This document shows, piece after piece, positions 54,653-63,580 of a stretch of DNA of 64,000 nt. Origin of the DNA: Alteromonas sp. 1_MG-2023 (GTDB taxonomy: Bacteria > Pseudomonadota > Gammaproteobacteria > Enterobacterales > Alteromonadaceae); NCBI RefSeq assembly GCF_030547075.1, contig NZ_JAUOQH010000012.1, positions 1 to 64,000 on the forward strand, read 5' to 3'. The position numbers and the translations under genes are program-made. The notes under the pieces were generated by a model, which saw only the letters and a list, made by a program, of their open reading frames with translations, did no database searches and had not been told where the DNA came from. Position 1 is the first letter of the stretch; every line of letters starts with the position of its first letter.

Positions 54653-54683
54653 AAAAAGGCCGCTCATGTCAGCGGCCTTTTTT
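54653..54683. terminator. Bidirectional terminator
   Basis: Stem AAAAAGGCCGCT / AGCGGCCTTTTT with loop CATGTC lies between the convergent membrane-protein and DUF1275 genes. Confidence 0.93.
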
Positions 54684-54709
54684 AACGTTTACCATTACCA
54701 ATGTTTCGC

Positions 54710-55369
54710 TCATGCCGCTTTTCGTAAATACAGGTTATAAATCAGCGCAATCATTAGGCATACGCTAGCCGGCGCAATAAGCGAGAAAAACTGAAACATG
54801 CCAAACAAAATAGCGCCCGCTGTACCACCAAAAATGAAACCGGTAATAATGAGTAAGAATAGCTTGGCTTTTCTGGTATCTAGCTTTTCCCCTCGGCACA
54901 AGGCGCCAAGCATAATACCTAAATCGGTGAAAATACCGGTAACGTGAGTAGTTCGAATAATAGCGCCGCTATAGGTTGTAGCCAACGCATTTTGAAGCCC
55001 GCAGGCCGCTGAAGCAAAAAAATGACCAACAAACTGTTCGTTATACAAAAACGCCAGTGCAACAAGCAATAAAAGCGCCTCTATAACAAGGGCAGTATCG
55101 TAATGTCGCCCCAGTTTTAATGTAAACCCATGCAGTAAGAAGCCTGCAATGGAAGCGCCAGCAAGGAAGGAAAGCAAGACGCCTACAAGATGAAATGCAT
55201 TTTGCAAAGTGCCTTGATAAACACCAGTACCTAACAAAGTGGCAGTACCCGATAGATGCGACACAGATTGATGGTCAAAACCAAGCAGCCCAATCGCATT
55301 CACATAACCCGCCACCAGCGCTAAAATAAACGCGCCGAATTCTACCCACTTAGGTAGCTGTGAAATCAT
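54710..55369 (-). CDS. DUF1275 (YoaK family) membrane protein
   Basis: A 219-residue integral membrane protein with about six helices. The signature segments are FILALVAGYVNAIGLLGF, VSHLSGTATLLGTGVYQG, ASAACGLQNALATTYSGAIIRTTHVTGIFTDLGI (in parts) and the RKAKLF loop. DUF1275 is widespread, with no proven substrate. ATG at 55367-55369 follows GAGG. It is monocistronic. Confidence 0.85.
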   Translation of the reverse strand: MISQLPKWVEFGAFILALVAGYVNAIGLLGFDHQSVSHLSGTATLLGTGVYQGTLQNAFHLVGVLLSFLAGASIAGFLLHGFTLKLGRHYDTALVIEALLLLVALAFLYNEQFVGHFFASAACGLQNALATTYSGAIIRTTHVTGIFTDLGIMLGALCRGEKLDTRKAKLFLLIITGFIFGGTAGAILFGMFQFFSLIAPASVCLMIALIYNLYLRKAA

Positions 55370-55522
55370 GATACCTCGCCTATTTCGTATTCAGATAAGA
55401 CAAGCATACTCGCAACAACACAGAATCAATCTGACCAATATCAATAAAAGTCGTCATAATAGACGCTTATGTGTCTATCAGCAGCACTGACATTGCTTAA
55501 ATACATTGCTCTAATACTTAGC

Positions 55523-55996
55523 TTAGCGCAGTAACAAGTCGCCTTGAACGGGAACGTATTTACTAGCCGCTTTAATTAAAGATACGGAAGTAAGTTCTTG
55601 TACACCGTACACTTCTACCTCTTTACCTTTATCTACTAGCTTGCTGGCCAGCAAATCAAAGTCGCCATCACCTGTGGCAAATACAATGGTGTCAGCTAAT
55701 TCAGCATACTCCATAGCATCAATGGTAATACCTACATCCCAATCGCCTTTCGCTGAACCATCGGCGCGTTGAATGAAAGGTTTTAACTTCACTTCAAAGC
55801 CAATACCACGCAGGATATTTTGAAACTCTCGCTGCTTTGTATCGCCACGTTCAATGGCATAAGCCACTGCCTTCACCACGTTTCTACCCTGCGTCGCCGT
55901 GCGCCAAAATTGATTGTAATCAAAATTACACTTGTGGATTTGTCGGGTAGTGTAGTAAATATTTTGCACGTCGACGAAAAGCGCAACGTTATCCAT
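55523..55996 (-). CDS. NYN domain protein (LabA/DUF88 family, PIN-like)
   Basis: A 157-residue NYN domain protein with the acidic cluster expected of PIN-like ribonucleases: MDNVALFVDVQNIYYTTRQ, KGDWDVGITIDAMEYA and IVFATGDGDFDLLASKLVDKGKEVEVYG. The invariant aspartates are intact, so nuclease activity on RNA is plausible but unproven. ATG with AAGGAA upstream. It is followed at a distance of 150-200 bp by unrelated genes on either side. Confidence 0.85.
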   Translation of the reverse strand: MDNVALFVDVQNIYYTTRQIHKCNFDYNQFWRTATQGRNVVKAVAYAIERGDTKQREFQNILRGIGFEVKLKPFIQRADGSAKGDWDVGITIDAMEYAELADTIVFATGDGDFDLLASKLVDKGKEVEVYGVQELTSVSLIKAASKYVPVQGDLLLR

Positions 55997-56070
55997 GGTT
56001 ATTCCTTATGATAGCAAGAAGGCTCAGCCTTTTTGGTGTTAATGACTAGCTTGCCATTAGCGCGAGTAGA

Positions 56071-56289
56071 TTAGCTAAATGTACGAATATATAAGGCTTC
56101 AACTTTGTCTCTTGCCCACTGAGTTTTGCGTAAAAACTTCAGTGAAGACTTAACAGAAGGGTCGTTGCTAAAACAGTTCACCCTAATTTCTGCGTACAAG
56201 CCTTCCCATTGATAATGCTCAACGAGACGAACAAGGATTTTTTCAAGGGTAAGCCCGTGAAGAGGATTGTTTGGCTGCTGTTGGTTCAT
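56071..56289 (-). CDS. VF530 (DUF2132) family DNA-binding protein
   Basis: A 72-residue protein beginning [19 protein letters not shown] with [19 protein letters not shown] and [20 protein letters not shown], the VF530/DUF2132 consensus. A solved member has a DNA-binding-like fold. The frame reaches 56334, but family members begin at the ATG at 56287-56289. A divergent hairpin lies about 90 bp upstream. Confidence 0.88.
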   Translation of the reverse strand: MNQQQPNNPLHGLTLEKILVRLVEHYQWEGLYAEIRVNCFSNDPSVKSSLKFLRKTQWARDKVEALYIRTFS

Positions 56290-56375
56290 AATGCTAATTC
56301 CGAATAGAAACAGATACGTAGCGCGATTAATCATCTCGCTTGTACGTTGATTTTGTTATTTTAACAGAGTATGTT

Positions 56376-56408
56376 GGCATTCCCTTCGAAAAATTCGAAG
56401 GGAATGCC
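56376..56408. repeat. 15-bp perfect inverted repeat in a divergent promoter
   Basis: GGCATTCCCTTCGAA (56376-56390), loop AAA, then TTCGAAGGGAATGCC (56394-56408). It lies between the divergent VF530 and DUF4870 genes with no T-tract on either side, so it looks like an operator or leader structure rather than a terminator. Confidence 0.8.
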
Positions 56409-56456
56409 GTTAGAGCAAATAAACATAACTAAATTTAGGTAAACAAGGAAAGTTGT

Positions 56457-56858
56457 ATGAGTGATAATATGAACAATAGCAATCAAGTGAGTAATGAAGC
56501 CGGAAGCGTTCAGGAATATTGGGGTATGCCCCTCAACACCTACTGCATGCTCATTCACCTTAGCCAGTTAACCAGCTTTATTATTCCTGGGTTAGGTCTT
56601 ATTCTTCCTATTGTCATGTGGGCAACGAATAAAGATAAACACCAAGAAATTGATATGCATGGAAAGATCACGGTTAATTGGCTAATCAGTTTATTTATCT
56701 ATTCACTTATTTGTGGCCTTCTTAGCTTAATCATCATTGGCTTGTTTGGCTTAGTACTGCTTGCCATACTGAACTTCGTATTTGCTATTGTTGCAGCGGT
56801 TAAAGCGAACAAAGGCGAATTATGGTCGTACCCGTTGAGTATTACGTTTCTTAAATAA
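56457..56858 (+). CDS. DUF4870 membrane protein
   Basis: A 133-residue protein with a hydrophilic N-terminal tail, then three or four helices: TYCMLIHLSQLTSFIIPGLGLILPIVMWATNK (in parts) and NWLISLFIYSLICGLLSLIIIGLFGLVLL. The spacing of ...HLS..., ...D.HG....N... matches the Tic20-like DUF4870 family. Function unknown. AAGGAAAG precedes the ATG. A GNAT gene follows after 40 bp. Confidence 0.85.
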   Translation: MSDNMNNSNQVSNEAGSVQEYWGMPLNTYCMLIHLSQLTSFIIPGLGLILPIVMWATNKDKHQEIDMHGKITVNWLISLFIYSLICGLLSLIIIGLFGLVLLAILNFVFAIVAAVKANKGELWSYPLSITFLK

Positions 56859-56898
56859 TACTTATATAACTACTTAAATTGGTCAATCAACGTTATAT

Positions 56899-57357
56899 AT
56901 GAACATTAAACAGGACGACCTTAGCGGTGGCGATGTTATCGCCCTGCTAGAAGAGCACTTAAAAGATATGTACGCCACTTCTCCCCCAGAAAGCGTACAT
57001 GCCCTAGATGTTACTGCGTTAAAGTCACCTAGCATTACGTTCTTTAGCGCATGGCAAGGCGACGTACTTGCGGGCTGTGTTGCCATTAGAAAATTAAGCG
57101 ACACTGAAGCTGAATTGAAATCTATGCGAACTGTTGCCGCTTTTCGTAATAAAGGCGTAGCAACACAGTTGCTAACCTTTGTAATTGAGTTCGCTGGTGC
57201 TAACGGATACCAAACCTTAAGCCTAGAAACAGGTACACAAAGCTATTTTAAAGCTGCCCGGCAGTTGTATGCCAAAAACGGTTTTAACGACTGCGGGCCT
57301 TTTGGCAATTATCATATTGATCCCAATAGCCACTTTATGACCAAACCGTTAGATTAA
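56899..57357 (+). CDS. GNAT family N-acetyltransferase
   Basis: A 152-residue GNAT protein with the acetyl-CoA loop RNKGVATQLL (motif A), preceded by the beta4 strand AELKSMRTVAAF, and followed by LSLETGTQSYFKAARQLYAKNGF, the motif B region. The substrate is unknown. It shares the PhnO/YafP-like length, and an amino-acid or protein acetylase cannot be told apart by sequence. Confidence 0.87.
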   Translation: MNIKQDDLSGGDVIALLEEHLKDMYATSPPESVHALDVTALKSPSITFFSAWQGDVLAGCVAIRKLSDTEAELKSMRTVAAFRNKGVATQLLTFVIEFAGANGYQTLSLETGTQSYFKAARQLYAKNGFNDCGPFGNYHIDPNSHFMTKPLD

Positions 57358-57523
57358 ACTTACTTGCTCAACTAAAAATGCTCTCCCTCTTTATACCGTT
57401 ATAGGAAAACTTACAAACATACCCAAAAACGTATTCAAAATACCTAAGAATATGTTTGCATTGACATATCCCCATTGCCACCGCCAAAATGCTACCATCT
57501 TAGCTAACTGAAACATCTGTATT

Positions 57524-58954
57524 TTGACTACGCTATCGCTGCACAACTACCAAGTAAAACTAGATAACAACTTCATCACACCTGAGTTTAGCTTTACCGT
57601 ATATAAAGGTGAGCATGTATTAATTGCTGGGCGAAACCGTGCAGGAAAGTCTTTGCTTATGACGGCATTGGCCGGGCGTGGTAAAGCATTGGCGGGAACA
57701 CGCAATACGACTATATCGGTTGCTGAAGTGAGCGTAGCGGTTCAACAAGCACTCATTCTTGAAGAAAAACAGAAAGACAGTGCAGATCTGCTTGATATCG
57801 TTCCCGAACCTACCCTAGTACATGAACTTTTAAGTCAAACAAACCCTAACTTTATACAACACAGCGCGTATGAGGCGTTATCAACATCTCTGAACGTTGA
57901 GCATTTACTTAATACTGCTTTTCTTTCACTGTCTACGGGAGAGACCCGCAAAGTACTCTTGTTACTTGCATGGGTGAGCAATGCCGACGTTATTCTAATC
58001 GATGAGCCTTTTGAAGGCCTAGATAAAGAAGCACGGGCACGTTTCAACACCTTCTTAAGCCAACAAACTCAGTCTACCTTAGTGATTACCGCAAACACCG
58101 TGCGTGACGTGCCGAAAGTGGCCTGTAAATTAGTCTTGGTTGATGCACTACAGATTGTGTCGTCTAGCGACGCTAGCATGGCACCTGAAGCGCTAGTTAC
58201 TCGTTTATCGTCGTGGTTTAGCTTAAGTACGGCTGCGCCCACGTTGCCACCTAGCACTGAAACGTCTAAGATCTTTCCCAAAGACGAGCCGCTTATTGCC
58301 CTTCGAGATGGGTGTGTTAAGTACGATGACAATACGGTATTCAAAGAATTAGATTTTATGGTTTACCCTGGCCAGCATTGGCAAATATCGGGGCCCAATG
58401 GCTCGGGCAAAACCTGCCTACTTACTATGATTACTGGCGATAACCCTCACTGCTATACCAATGATTTGACCTTGTTTGGAATAAAGCGAGGCACTGGGGA
58501 AAGTATATGGGATATCAAGCAACACATTGGCATTATGTCGAACGCACTGCACATGCAGTATCGGGTAAATTGCAGCGCTCACCATGTGGTGACCTCGGGT
58601 TTTTACGATAGCATCGGCCTTTATACCACGCCTACTAATGCTGAAAATGCGATTGCCGATGCATGGCTTGATGTTATTGGCTTTTCCGATAACAAACACA
58701 CACCTTTTAATAACTTTTCTTTTGGTGAACAGCGCTTGTTACTTATAGTGCGCGCCATGGTGAAGCACCCTGCGGTATTAATACTTGATGAACCCTGCAA
58801 TGGGTTAGATGATATTAATCGCACCAATGTGCTGGCACTGATAAAGCTTTTAGCTGGCTCTACTCATACTACCCTGCTTTATGTTACTCACATAGCAGAT
58901 GAGGCAATTGAGGGCATTGATAACTTGCTTGATATGCGAGATTACCAAGGCTAA
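57524..58954 (+). CDS. ModF-like ABC ATPase with two nucleotide-binding domains
   Basis: A 476-residue protein with two ABC domains and no membrane segment. Domain 1: Walker A AGRNRAGKSL, signature LSTGETRKVL, Walker B VILIDEPFEGLD. Domain 2: Walker A SGPNGSGKTC, signature FSFGEQRLLL, Walker B VLILDEPCNGLD. This matches ModF/PhrA, tied to molybdate transport and photorepair in E. coli (490 aa). Domain 1's Walker A has ARG/ALA (GRNRAGKS) in place of the second glycine, as expected in that family. It starts at TTG 57524; no clear ribosome site. No mod transport genes are nearby. Confidence 0.83.
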   Translation: MTTLSLHNYQVKLDNNFITPEFSFTVYKGEHVLIAGRNRAGKSLLMTALAGRGKALAGTRNTTISVAEVSVAVQQALILEEKQKDSADLLDIVPEPTLVHELLSQTNPNFIQHSAYEALSTSLNVEHLLNTAFLSLSTGETRKVLLLLAWVSNADVILIDEPFEGLDKEARARFNTFLSQQTQSTLVITANTVRDVPKVACKLVLVDALQIVSSSDASMAPEALVTRLSSWFSLSTAAPTLPPSTETSKIFPKDEPLIALRDGCVKYDDNTVFKELDFMVYPGQHWQISGPNGSGKTCLLTMITGDNPHCYTNDLTLFGIKRGTGESIWDIKQHIGIMSNALHMQYRVNCSAHHVVTSGFYDSIGLYTTPTNAENAIADAWLDVIGFSDNKHTPFNNFSFGEQRLLLIVRAMVKHPAVLILDEPCNGLDDINRTNVLALIKLLAGSTHTTLLYVTHIADEAIEGIDNLLDMRDYQG

Positions 58955-59078
58955 TTTGCTTTTGTTGATATGGCTTTTGTTAAAATAGATTCCGTGAATT
59001 CGGCTTCCAAGTATAAGAACTCCTTGAGACGGCTTCCGTAAAGCGGCTTACGTGTAAACAGCTTGCCCGTTTATAATA

Positions 59079-59102
59079 AAACCCAGCTTTCAGCTGGGTT
59101 TA
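59079..59102. terminator. Bidirectional terminator
   Basis: Stem AAACCCAGCT / AGCTGGGTTT with loop TTC between convergent modF-like and DUF1244 genes. Confidence 0.92.
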
Positions 59103-59106
59103 TTCT

Positions 59107-59400
59107 TTATTTCTTTTGACGTGCTGCTAGTTTTTCTAACTGTTCGTCACTGGCAGGTAGTTGGTGGTTTGCTTTCCACTCAGAATACGGCATTTTGTAC
59201 ACCACTTCCCGAGCAGCATCATAATCGATGTCTTCACCCTGCTCTGCTGCAGCCGATGAATACCATTTAGCAAGACAGTTACGACAAAAATCAGCCAAAA
59301 TCATCAGGTCGATATTTTGTGCATCTTTGTTCGCGTCTAAATGATCAACCAAACGACGAAACACAGCGGCTTCAATTTCAGTTTGCGTTTGCTTTTCCAT
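59107..59400 (-). CDS. DUF1244 family protein
   Basis: A 97-residue helical protein matching DUF1244: FRRLVDHLDANKDAQNIDLM, ADFCRNCLAKWYSSAA and YKMPYSEWKANHQ are the family blocks. The conserved CRNCLAKW cysteine pair could bind a metal. Function unknown. It lies downstream of pnp on the same strand beyond a terminator. Confidence 0.88.
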   Translation of the reverse strand: MEKQTQTEIEAAVFRRLVDHLDANKDAQNIDLMILADFCRNCLAKWYSSAAAEQGEDIDYDAAREVVYKMPYSEWKANHQLPASDEQLEKLAARQKK

Positions 59401-59423
59401 GATGCTCCTTTCTTTAGAAACAA

Positions 59424-59446
59424 AAAAGGGAGCTAGGCTCCCTTTC
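59424..59446 (-). terminator. Terminator of pnp
   Basis: Stem AAAGGGAGC / GCTCCCTTT with loop TAG is followed on the minus strand by a T-run. It sits between pnp and the DUF1244 gene. Confidence 0.9.
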
Positions 59447-59531
59447 TAATTTTTTATATCTGTCTTAAATCTGCGTATTGCTGCGAAACTTAAGTTAAAA
59501 CCTAAGCTACAGCAAGGTAGCAAATAAAACC

Positions 59532-61643
59532 TTACTCTGCGTCGTCAGACTTAGGAGCAGGCTTTTCAAGTAACTCTTTAATACTTAGACGTACGCGGTT
59601 TTGACGGTCAATTTCCATCACTTTCACGTCAATCATCGCACCTTCAGTAAGGTAGTCAGTTACTTTGTTAACACGCTCGTGAGCGATTTGAGAAATATGT
59701 ACTAGGCCTTCTTTGCCAGGTAATACTTCAACAAACGCACCGAAATCTACAATACGGGTAATCTTACCGTGGTAAGTTTTGCCCACTTCGATTTCAGCAG
59801 TAACTTGCTCAATCTTGCTGATAGCAATATCGGCTTTAGCACGCTCAGTTGCGAAGATTTTGATAGTACCATCGTCTTCGATTTCGATGTTGGTATCAGA
59901 TTCTTCAGTAATTGAACGAATCATTGCGCCGCCTTTACCGATAACGTCGCGGATCTTATCCTGATCAACTTTAACAGTGTAAATGCGTGGAGCGAATTCG
60001 CTAAGCTCTTCGCGGTGACCGCCAATTGCTTCGTCCATTACGTTAAGAATATGCAAACGTGCTTCTTTTGCCTGTTTAAGGGCAATTTGCATGATTTCTT
60101 TAGTGATACCTTCAATTTTGATATCCATCTGCAATGCAGTGATACCGCCAGTAGTACCAGCAACTTTAAAGTCCATGTCGCCAAGGTGATCTTCGTCACC
60201 AAGGATGTCTGAAAGTACAACGAAGTTTTCGTCGCTTTTCACTAGACCCATTGCAATACCAGCAACTGAAGCTTTAATTGGTACACCTGCATCCATAAGC
60301 GCAAGTGAAGTACCACATACAGAAGCCATTGAAGATGAACCGTTTGATTCTGTAATTTCAGAAACAATACGTACTACGTACGGGAATTCTTCTTCGCTTG
60401 GCATTACAGCTTGAATACCACGCTTCGCCAAACGACCGTGACCAATTTCACGACGCTTTGGAGAACCAATCATACCGGTTTCACCAACACAGTATGGAGG
60501 GAAGTTATAATGAAGCATGAAGCGGCTGTCACGACGGCCTTGAAGCTCGTCAATCATCTGCGCGTCACGTTCTGTACCTAAAGTAGCAGCAACGATTGCT
60601 TGAGTTTCACCACGTGTGAAAACAGCAGAACCGTGAGTACGTGGTAAAATGCCCGTTGCAACGTCTAGTGCACGAATCATCTTAGGATCACGACCGTCGA
60701 TGCGAGGCTCGCCAGCAAGGATGCGTGAACGAACTACGTCAGACTCAAGATCGTGAAGAAGGTTTGATACTTCTTTCTTATCTTGGGTTTCGTCTTCAGC
60801 AAGAATGGCATCACGTGCTTTTTGTGTAGCAGCAGTTACTGCATCTTTACGTACTAATTTGTCAGAAATTTGGTAAGCAGCAACCATTTCAGCTTCAGCT
60901 AATGCTTTCACTTTATCTTTAAGGGTTGTGTTTTCTGCTTCTGGTTTCCAGTCCCACTTGTCGATACTAACGTTCGATGCGAACTCGTTAACCGCAGTCA
61001 CTACAGTTTGTAATTGTTCGTGACCGAACATAACTGCACCAAGCATAACGTCTTCAGAAAGCACGTCAGCTTCTGATTCAACCATCAATACCGCGCCTTC
61101 AGTACCAGCAACAACTAGATCTAGTTCGCTTTCTGCTTGCTCTTCAACACGGGTATTTAGAATATATTCACCGTTGGTATAACCAACGCGTGCAGCACCA
61201 ATTGGGCCATTAAATGGAATACCAGAAATGGCTAATGCAGCTGAAGTACCAATTAATGAGATGATATCGGTAGGAATATCTGGGTTAGCAGACATTACAG
61301 TGATAACAACCTGTACTTCGTTTTTAAAGCCATCTGGGAATAACGGACGGATAGGACGGTCAATCAAACGTGCAGTAAGGGTTTCGCCTTCTGAAGGACG
61401 ACCTTCACGTTTAAAGAAACCACCAGGGATTTTACCCGCAGCGTATGTTTTTTCTTGATAGTTTACTGTTAATGGGAAGAAGTCTTGATCTGCTTTCGCT
61501 TCTTTCTTACCAACAACAGTAACTAATACAGCGGTGTCATCCATACTTGCCATGACGGCTGCTGTGGCCTGACGAGCGATAACGCCCGTTTCTAGTGTTA
61601 CAGTATGCTGACCATACTGAAATGATTTAGTAATAGGAGTCAC
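59532..61643 (-). CDS. pnp: Polynucleotide phosphorylase
   Basis: A 703-residue 3'-5' phosphorolytic exoribonuclease, part of the RNA degradosome. Two RNase PH-type domains, then a KH domain ([26 protein letters not shown], given in parts) and an S1 domain ([21 protein letters not shown]). The opening [19 protein letters not shown] is nearly identical to E. coli PNPase. It starts with GTG at 61641-61643, with AAGGA seven bases before it. rpsO, which normally precedes pnp, is not here: the upstream neighbour is a divergent HNH gene. PNPase normally represses its own mRNA at a 5' stem-loop. Confidence 0.96.
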   Translation of the reverse strand: MTPITKSFQYGQHTVTLETGVIARQATAAVMASMDDTAVLVTVVGKKEAKADQDFFPLTVNYQEKTYAAGKIPGGFFKREGRPSEGETLTARLIDRPIRPLFPDGFKNEVQVVITVMSANPDIPTDIISLIGTSAALAISGIPFNGPIGAARVGYTNGEYILNTRVEEQAESELDLVVAGTEGAVLMVESEADVLSEDVMLGAVMFGHEQLQTVVTAVNEFASNVSIDKWDWKPEAENTTLKDKVKALAEAEMVAAYQISDKLVRKDAVTAATQKARDAILAEDETQDKKEVSNLLHDLESDVVRSRILAGEPRIDGRDPKMIRALDVATGILPRTHGSAVFTRGETQAIVAATLGTERDAQMIDELQGRRDSRFMLHYNFPPYCVGETGMIGSPKRREIGHGRLAKRGIQAVMPSEEEFPYVVRIVSEITESNGSSSMASVCGTSLALMDAGVPIKASVAGIAMGLVKSDENFVVLSDILGDEDHLGDMDFKVAGTTGGITALQMDIKIEGITKEIMQIALKQAKEARLHILNVMDEAIGGHREELSEFAPRIYTVKVDQDKIRDVIGKGGAMIRSITEESDTNIEIEDDGTIKIFATERAKADIAISKIEQVTAEIEVGKTYHGKITRIVDFGAFVEVLPGKEGLVHISQIAHERVNKVTDYLTEGAMIDVKVMEIDRQNRVRLSIKELLEKPAPKSDDAE

Positions 61644-61979
61644 TATTTGTCCTTTAATTTCAATCTTATTTATCGCTTATAATCGCGGTGCATAGTATAG
61701 CGATGAACTTACGCTAATACCATTAACAAATTTTCAAATCGTAGAATTCGTTGCGGTTTGCGGCTATTTCGCACACATCACGTATCCACTGTGATTAACC
61801 CACTACTCAATGTAGTTCACATTAACGATTTAAGCGCATAAATACTCACCGCAATATAAATATCATCACAACAAGATAAAATTTGTATGAATACGCTCAA
61901 ATTGTATGTATTTTCATCATAATGACATAAAACCTCGTATGCTATAACTAAACCTACACGGTGCGCTAAGGGGAATGTA
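61644..61979. other. 336-bp divergent region upstream of pnp and the HNH gene
   Basis: AT-rich, no ORF of rpsO size. A likely -10 (TATAAC) and AAGGGG precede the HNH gene. I found no stable stem-loop that would mirror the E. coli pnp leader hairpin. Confidence 0.5.
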
Positions 61980-62540
61980 ATGCTAGTACTTAGACTAAAT
62001 AAAGCTGGCATGCCACAGGAATGGATCCATGTTGAGCAAGCTGCAAAACTCTATTGTCAGGAAAAGGTATTATTCGAATTAGGCAGTGGTGCTATTACGC
62101 TTAAAGGTGGCTGGGATCATGATGGCCACCAAAGTCAGTTAACCTTATCAAGTATTATTGCTTGCGATGGCAAAGTAACGGATTTAAGCGGCAAGATAGC
62201 GTTAACCAATCGGTATCTGTTTAGGCGTGATAATTATTTGTGCCTCTACTGCGGCCAACGCTTCTCACCAAGCCTGTTAACCCGTGACCATATTATTCCA
62301 CGCTCACGGGGTGGCAAAGATAGCTGGACTAACGTGGCGACATCTTGTCAGCGCTGCAACCATGCAAAAGCAGCTAAAACCCCAGAAGAAGCCGGAATGC
62401 CTTTGCTTGCTGTCCCCTTCAGGCCAAACGTTTATGAAAGATTCTATTTGGTTAACCGTCGGATATTGGCCGATCAAATGGAATTTTTAAAAGGCCACTT
62501 TACCGATAAGCGAGATTGGCACTTAAACGGTTTCCCCTAG
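61980..62540 (+). CDS. HNH endonuclease
   Basis: A 186-residue HNH protein: RRDNYLCLYCGQRFSPSLL, TRDHIIPRSRGGKDSWTNV and SCQRCNHAKAAKTPEEAG give the HNH core with two CxxC zinc pairs. The N-terminal 80 residues are a separate, unassigned region. AAGGGG is seven bases before the ATG. Free-standing HNH proteins of this type are common in the order; activity and targets are unknown. Its last 18 bp overlap the convergent mscS-like gene's end. Confidence 0.9.
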   Translation: MLVLRLNKAGMPQEWIHVEQAAKLYCQEKVLFELGSGAITLKGGWDHDGHQSQLTLSSIIACDGKVTDLSGKIALTNRYLFRRDNYLCLYCGQRFSPSLLTRDHIIPRSRGGKDSWTNVATSCQRCNHAKAAKTPEEAGMPLLAVPFRPNVYERFYLVNRRILADQMEFLKGHFTDKRDWHLNGFP

Positions 62541-63428
62541 CGATTGAGAGCTTGACGAAGTATTCGGCGGACAGGCACTGTTTTCCAATGCCTCAAACCA
62601 TAGGCTTAGCCAATCTGAACACATTTTATGTTCAAGTTCGTGTGCTTCTGCCGTGGGGCAAAACAAACTGACTTTTACGACGACTTTAGCGAGTTCATTA
62701 GTTTTAATTTCAACCTCAGGGTCTATTTGAATAAAGTCTTGTTCTAAGTGACGTTCAATAAGACCTTTGTATCGCTCTGCTACATCACGAAAATATTCAC
62801 AGTGAGCATGGGCACTGGCCCTAAAAGCCGGTAATAAGCTATAAGCATTAACCGTAGGCTCATTGACAATATTAAATGAATGCAGTTTATAACGACGTAA
62901 GAAGTTCAAGTTACGTACCGTTTGCGTGACTAACTGACTGTTGGGTACGTAAACGTGCTTACCAGTATAGTTAAAGGTTTCAGAGTCAACCTCTAACAAG
63001 GCAGTTTTTGCCCAATCCATTTCCACCACTTCACCAATAACATTATTCATTTGGATCCAATCCCCTACCCTGAACGGCCGTGCGCCTAGGTAGTAAATGA
63101 AGCCCATAAAACATTGAATAAATTCGCGGGTAGCTAACACAATGGCTACCATGAAAGCGGCAATTGAAATAGCAAGGTTTTGAATTTCAGACGACCACAC
63201 CATCATCAGGAGCACTATGATAAACGCATTACCTAACTGCTCTAATATATTGATTTGGTTACGTCTATCTTCCCCTTTGCGGGAACTGCGGCGCTTAATT
63301 AATCGAAGGACTCCTTTTTTGAAGAAGTGCAGTAACACCACTAAAAAAAGCGAAGCTAATAGTTTGTACTCCAAAACAAATTCAACAAAGTTGTGCCACA
63401 TTTGTATTGGATCAATCACTATTTCCAT
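62523..63428 (-). CDS. Mechanosensitive ion channel family protein (MscS type)
   Basis: A 301-residue small-conductance mechanosensitive channel. TM helices at about 18-35 (LLASLFLVVLLHFF) and 65-105 are followed by TM3 (QCFMGFIYYLGARPFRVGDWI) and the beta domain (EVVEMDWAKTALLEVDSETF, NYTGKHVYVPNSQLV). The C-terminus is soluble. GGAG seven bases before ATG supports the start at 63428. It releases solutes under osmotic downshock; which physiological role it has here is not known. Confidence 0.88.
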   Translation of the reverse strand: MEIVIDPIQMWHNFVEFVLEYKLLASLFLVVLLHFFKKGVLRLIKRRSSRKGEDRRNQINILEQLGNAFIIVLLMMVWSSEIQNLAISIAAFMVAIVLATREFIQCFMGFIYYLGARPFRVGDWIQMNNVIGEVVEMDWAKTALLEVDSETFNYTGKHVYVPNSQLVTQTVRNLNFLRRYKLHSFNIVNEPTVNAYSLLPAFRASAHAHCEYFRDVAERYKGLIERHLEQDFIQIDPEVEIKTNELAKVVVKVSLFCPTAEAHELEHKMCSDWLSLWFEALENSACPPNTSSSSQSLGETV

Positions 63429-63461
63429 TTAGGAGCTCCGCTTAAGCATTGGGTAGAACAT

Positions 63462-63490
63462 AAAAAAAGCGCTGAAAATTCAGCGCCTTT
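63462..63490 (-). terminator. Terminator of proA
   Basis: On the minus strand AGGCGCTGAATTTTCAGCGCTTTTTTT is a GCGCTGAA/TTCAGCGC stem with a T-run (bases 63463-63487), just downstream of proA and upstream of the mscS start. Confidence 0.88.
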
Positions 63491-63580
63491 ATTATGAAGC
63501 ATGCTATCGATGGGCACAATGCCGACCAGTGGGAATATTCACACTTAGCCTGCTGGCAATGCGCCCTATTTGAGCACTAA

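Noticed and set aside
58960-59078. Possible tandem repeat of GGCTTCC-like pieces after the modF-like gene
   Set aside because: Unit length and content are too irregular to separate from chance.
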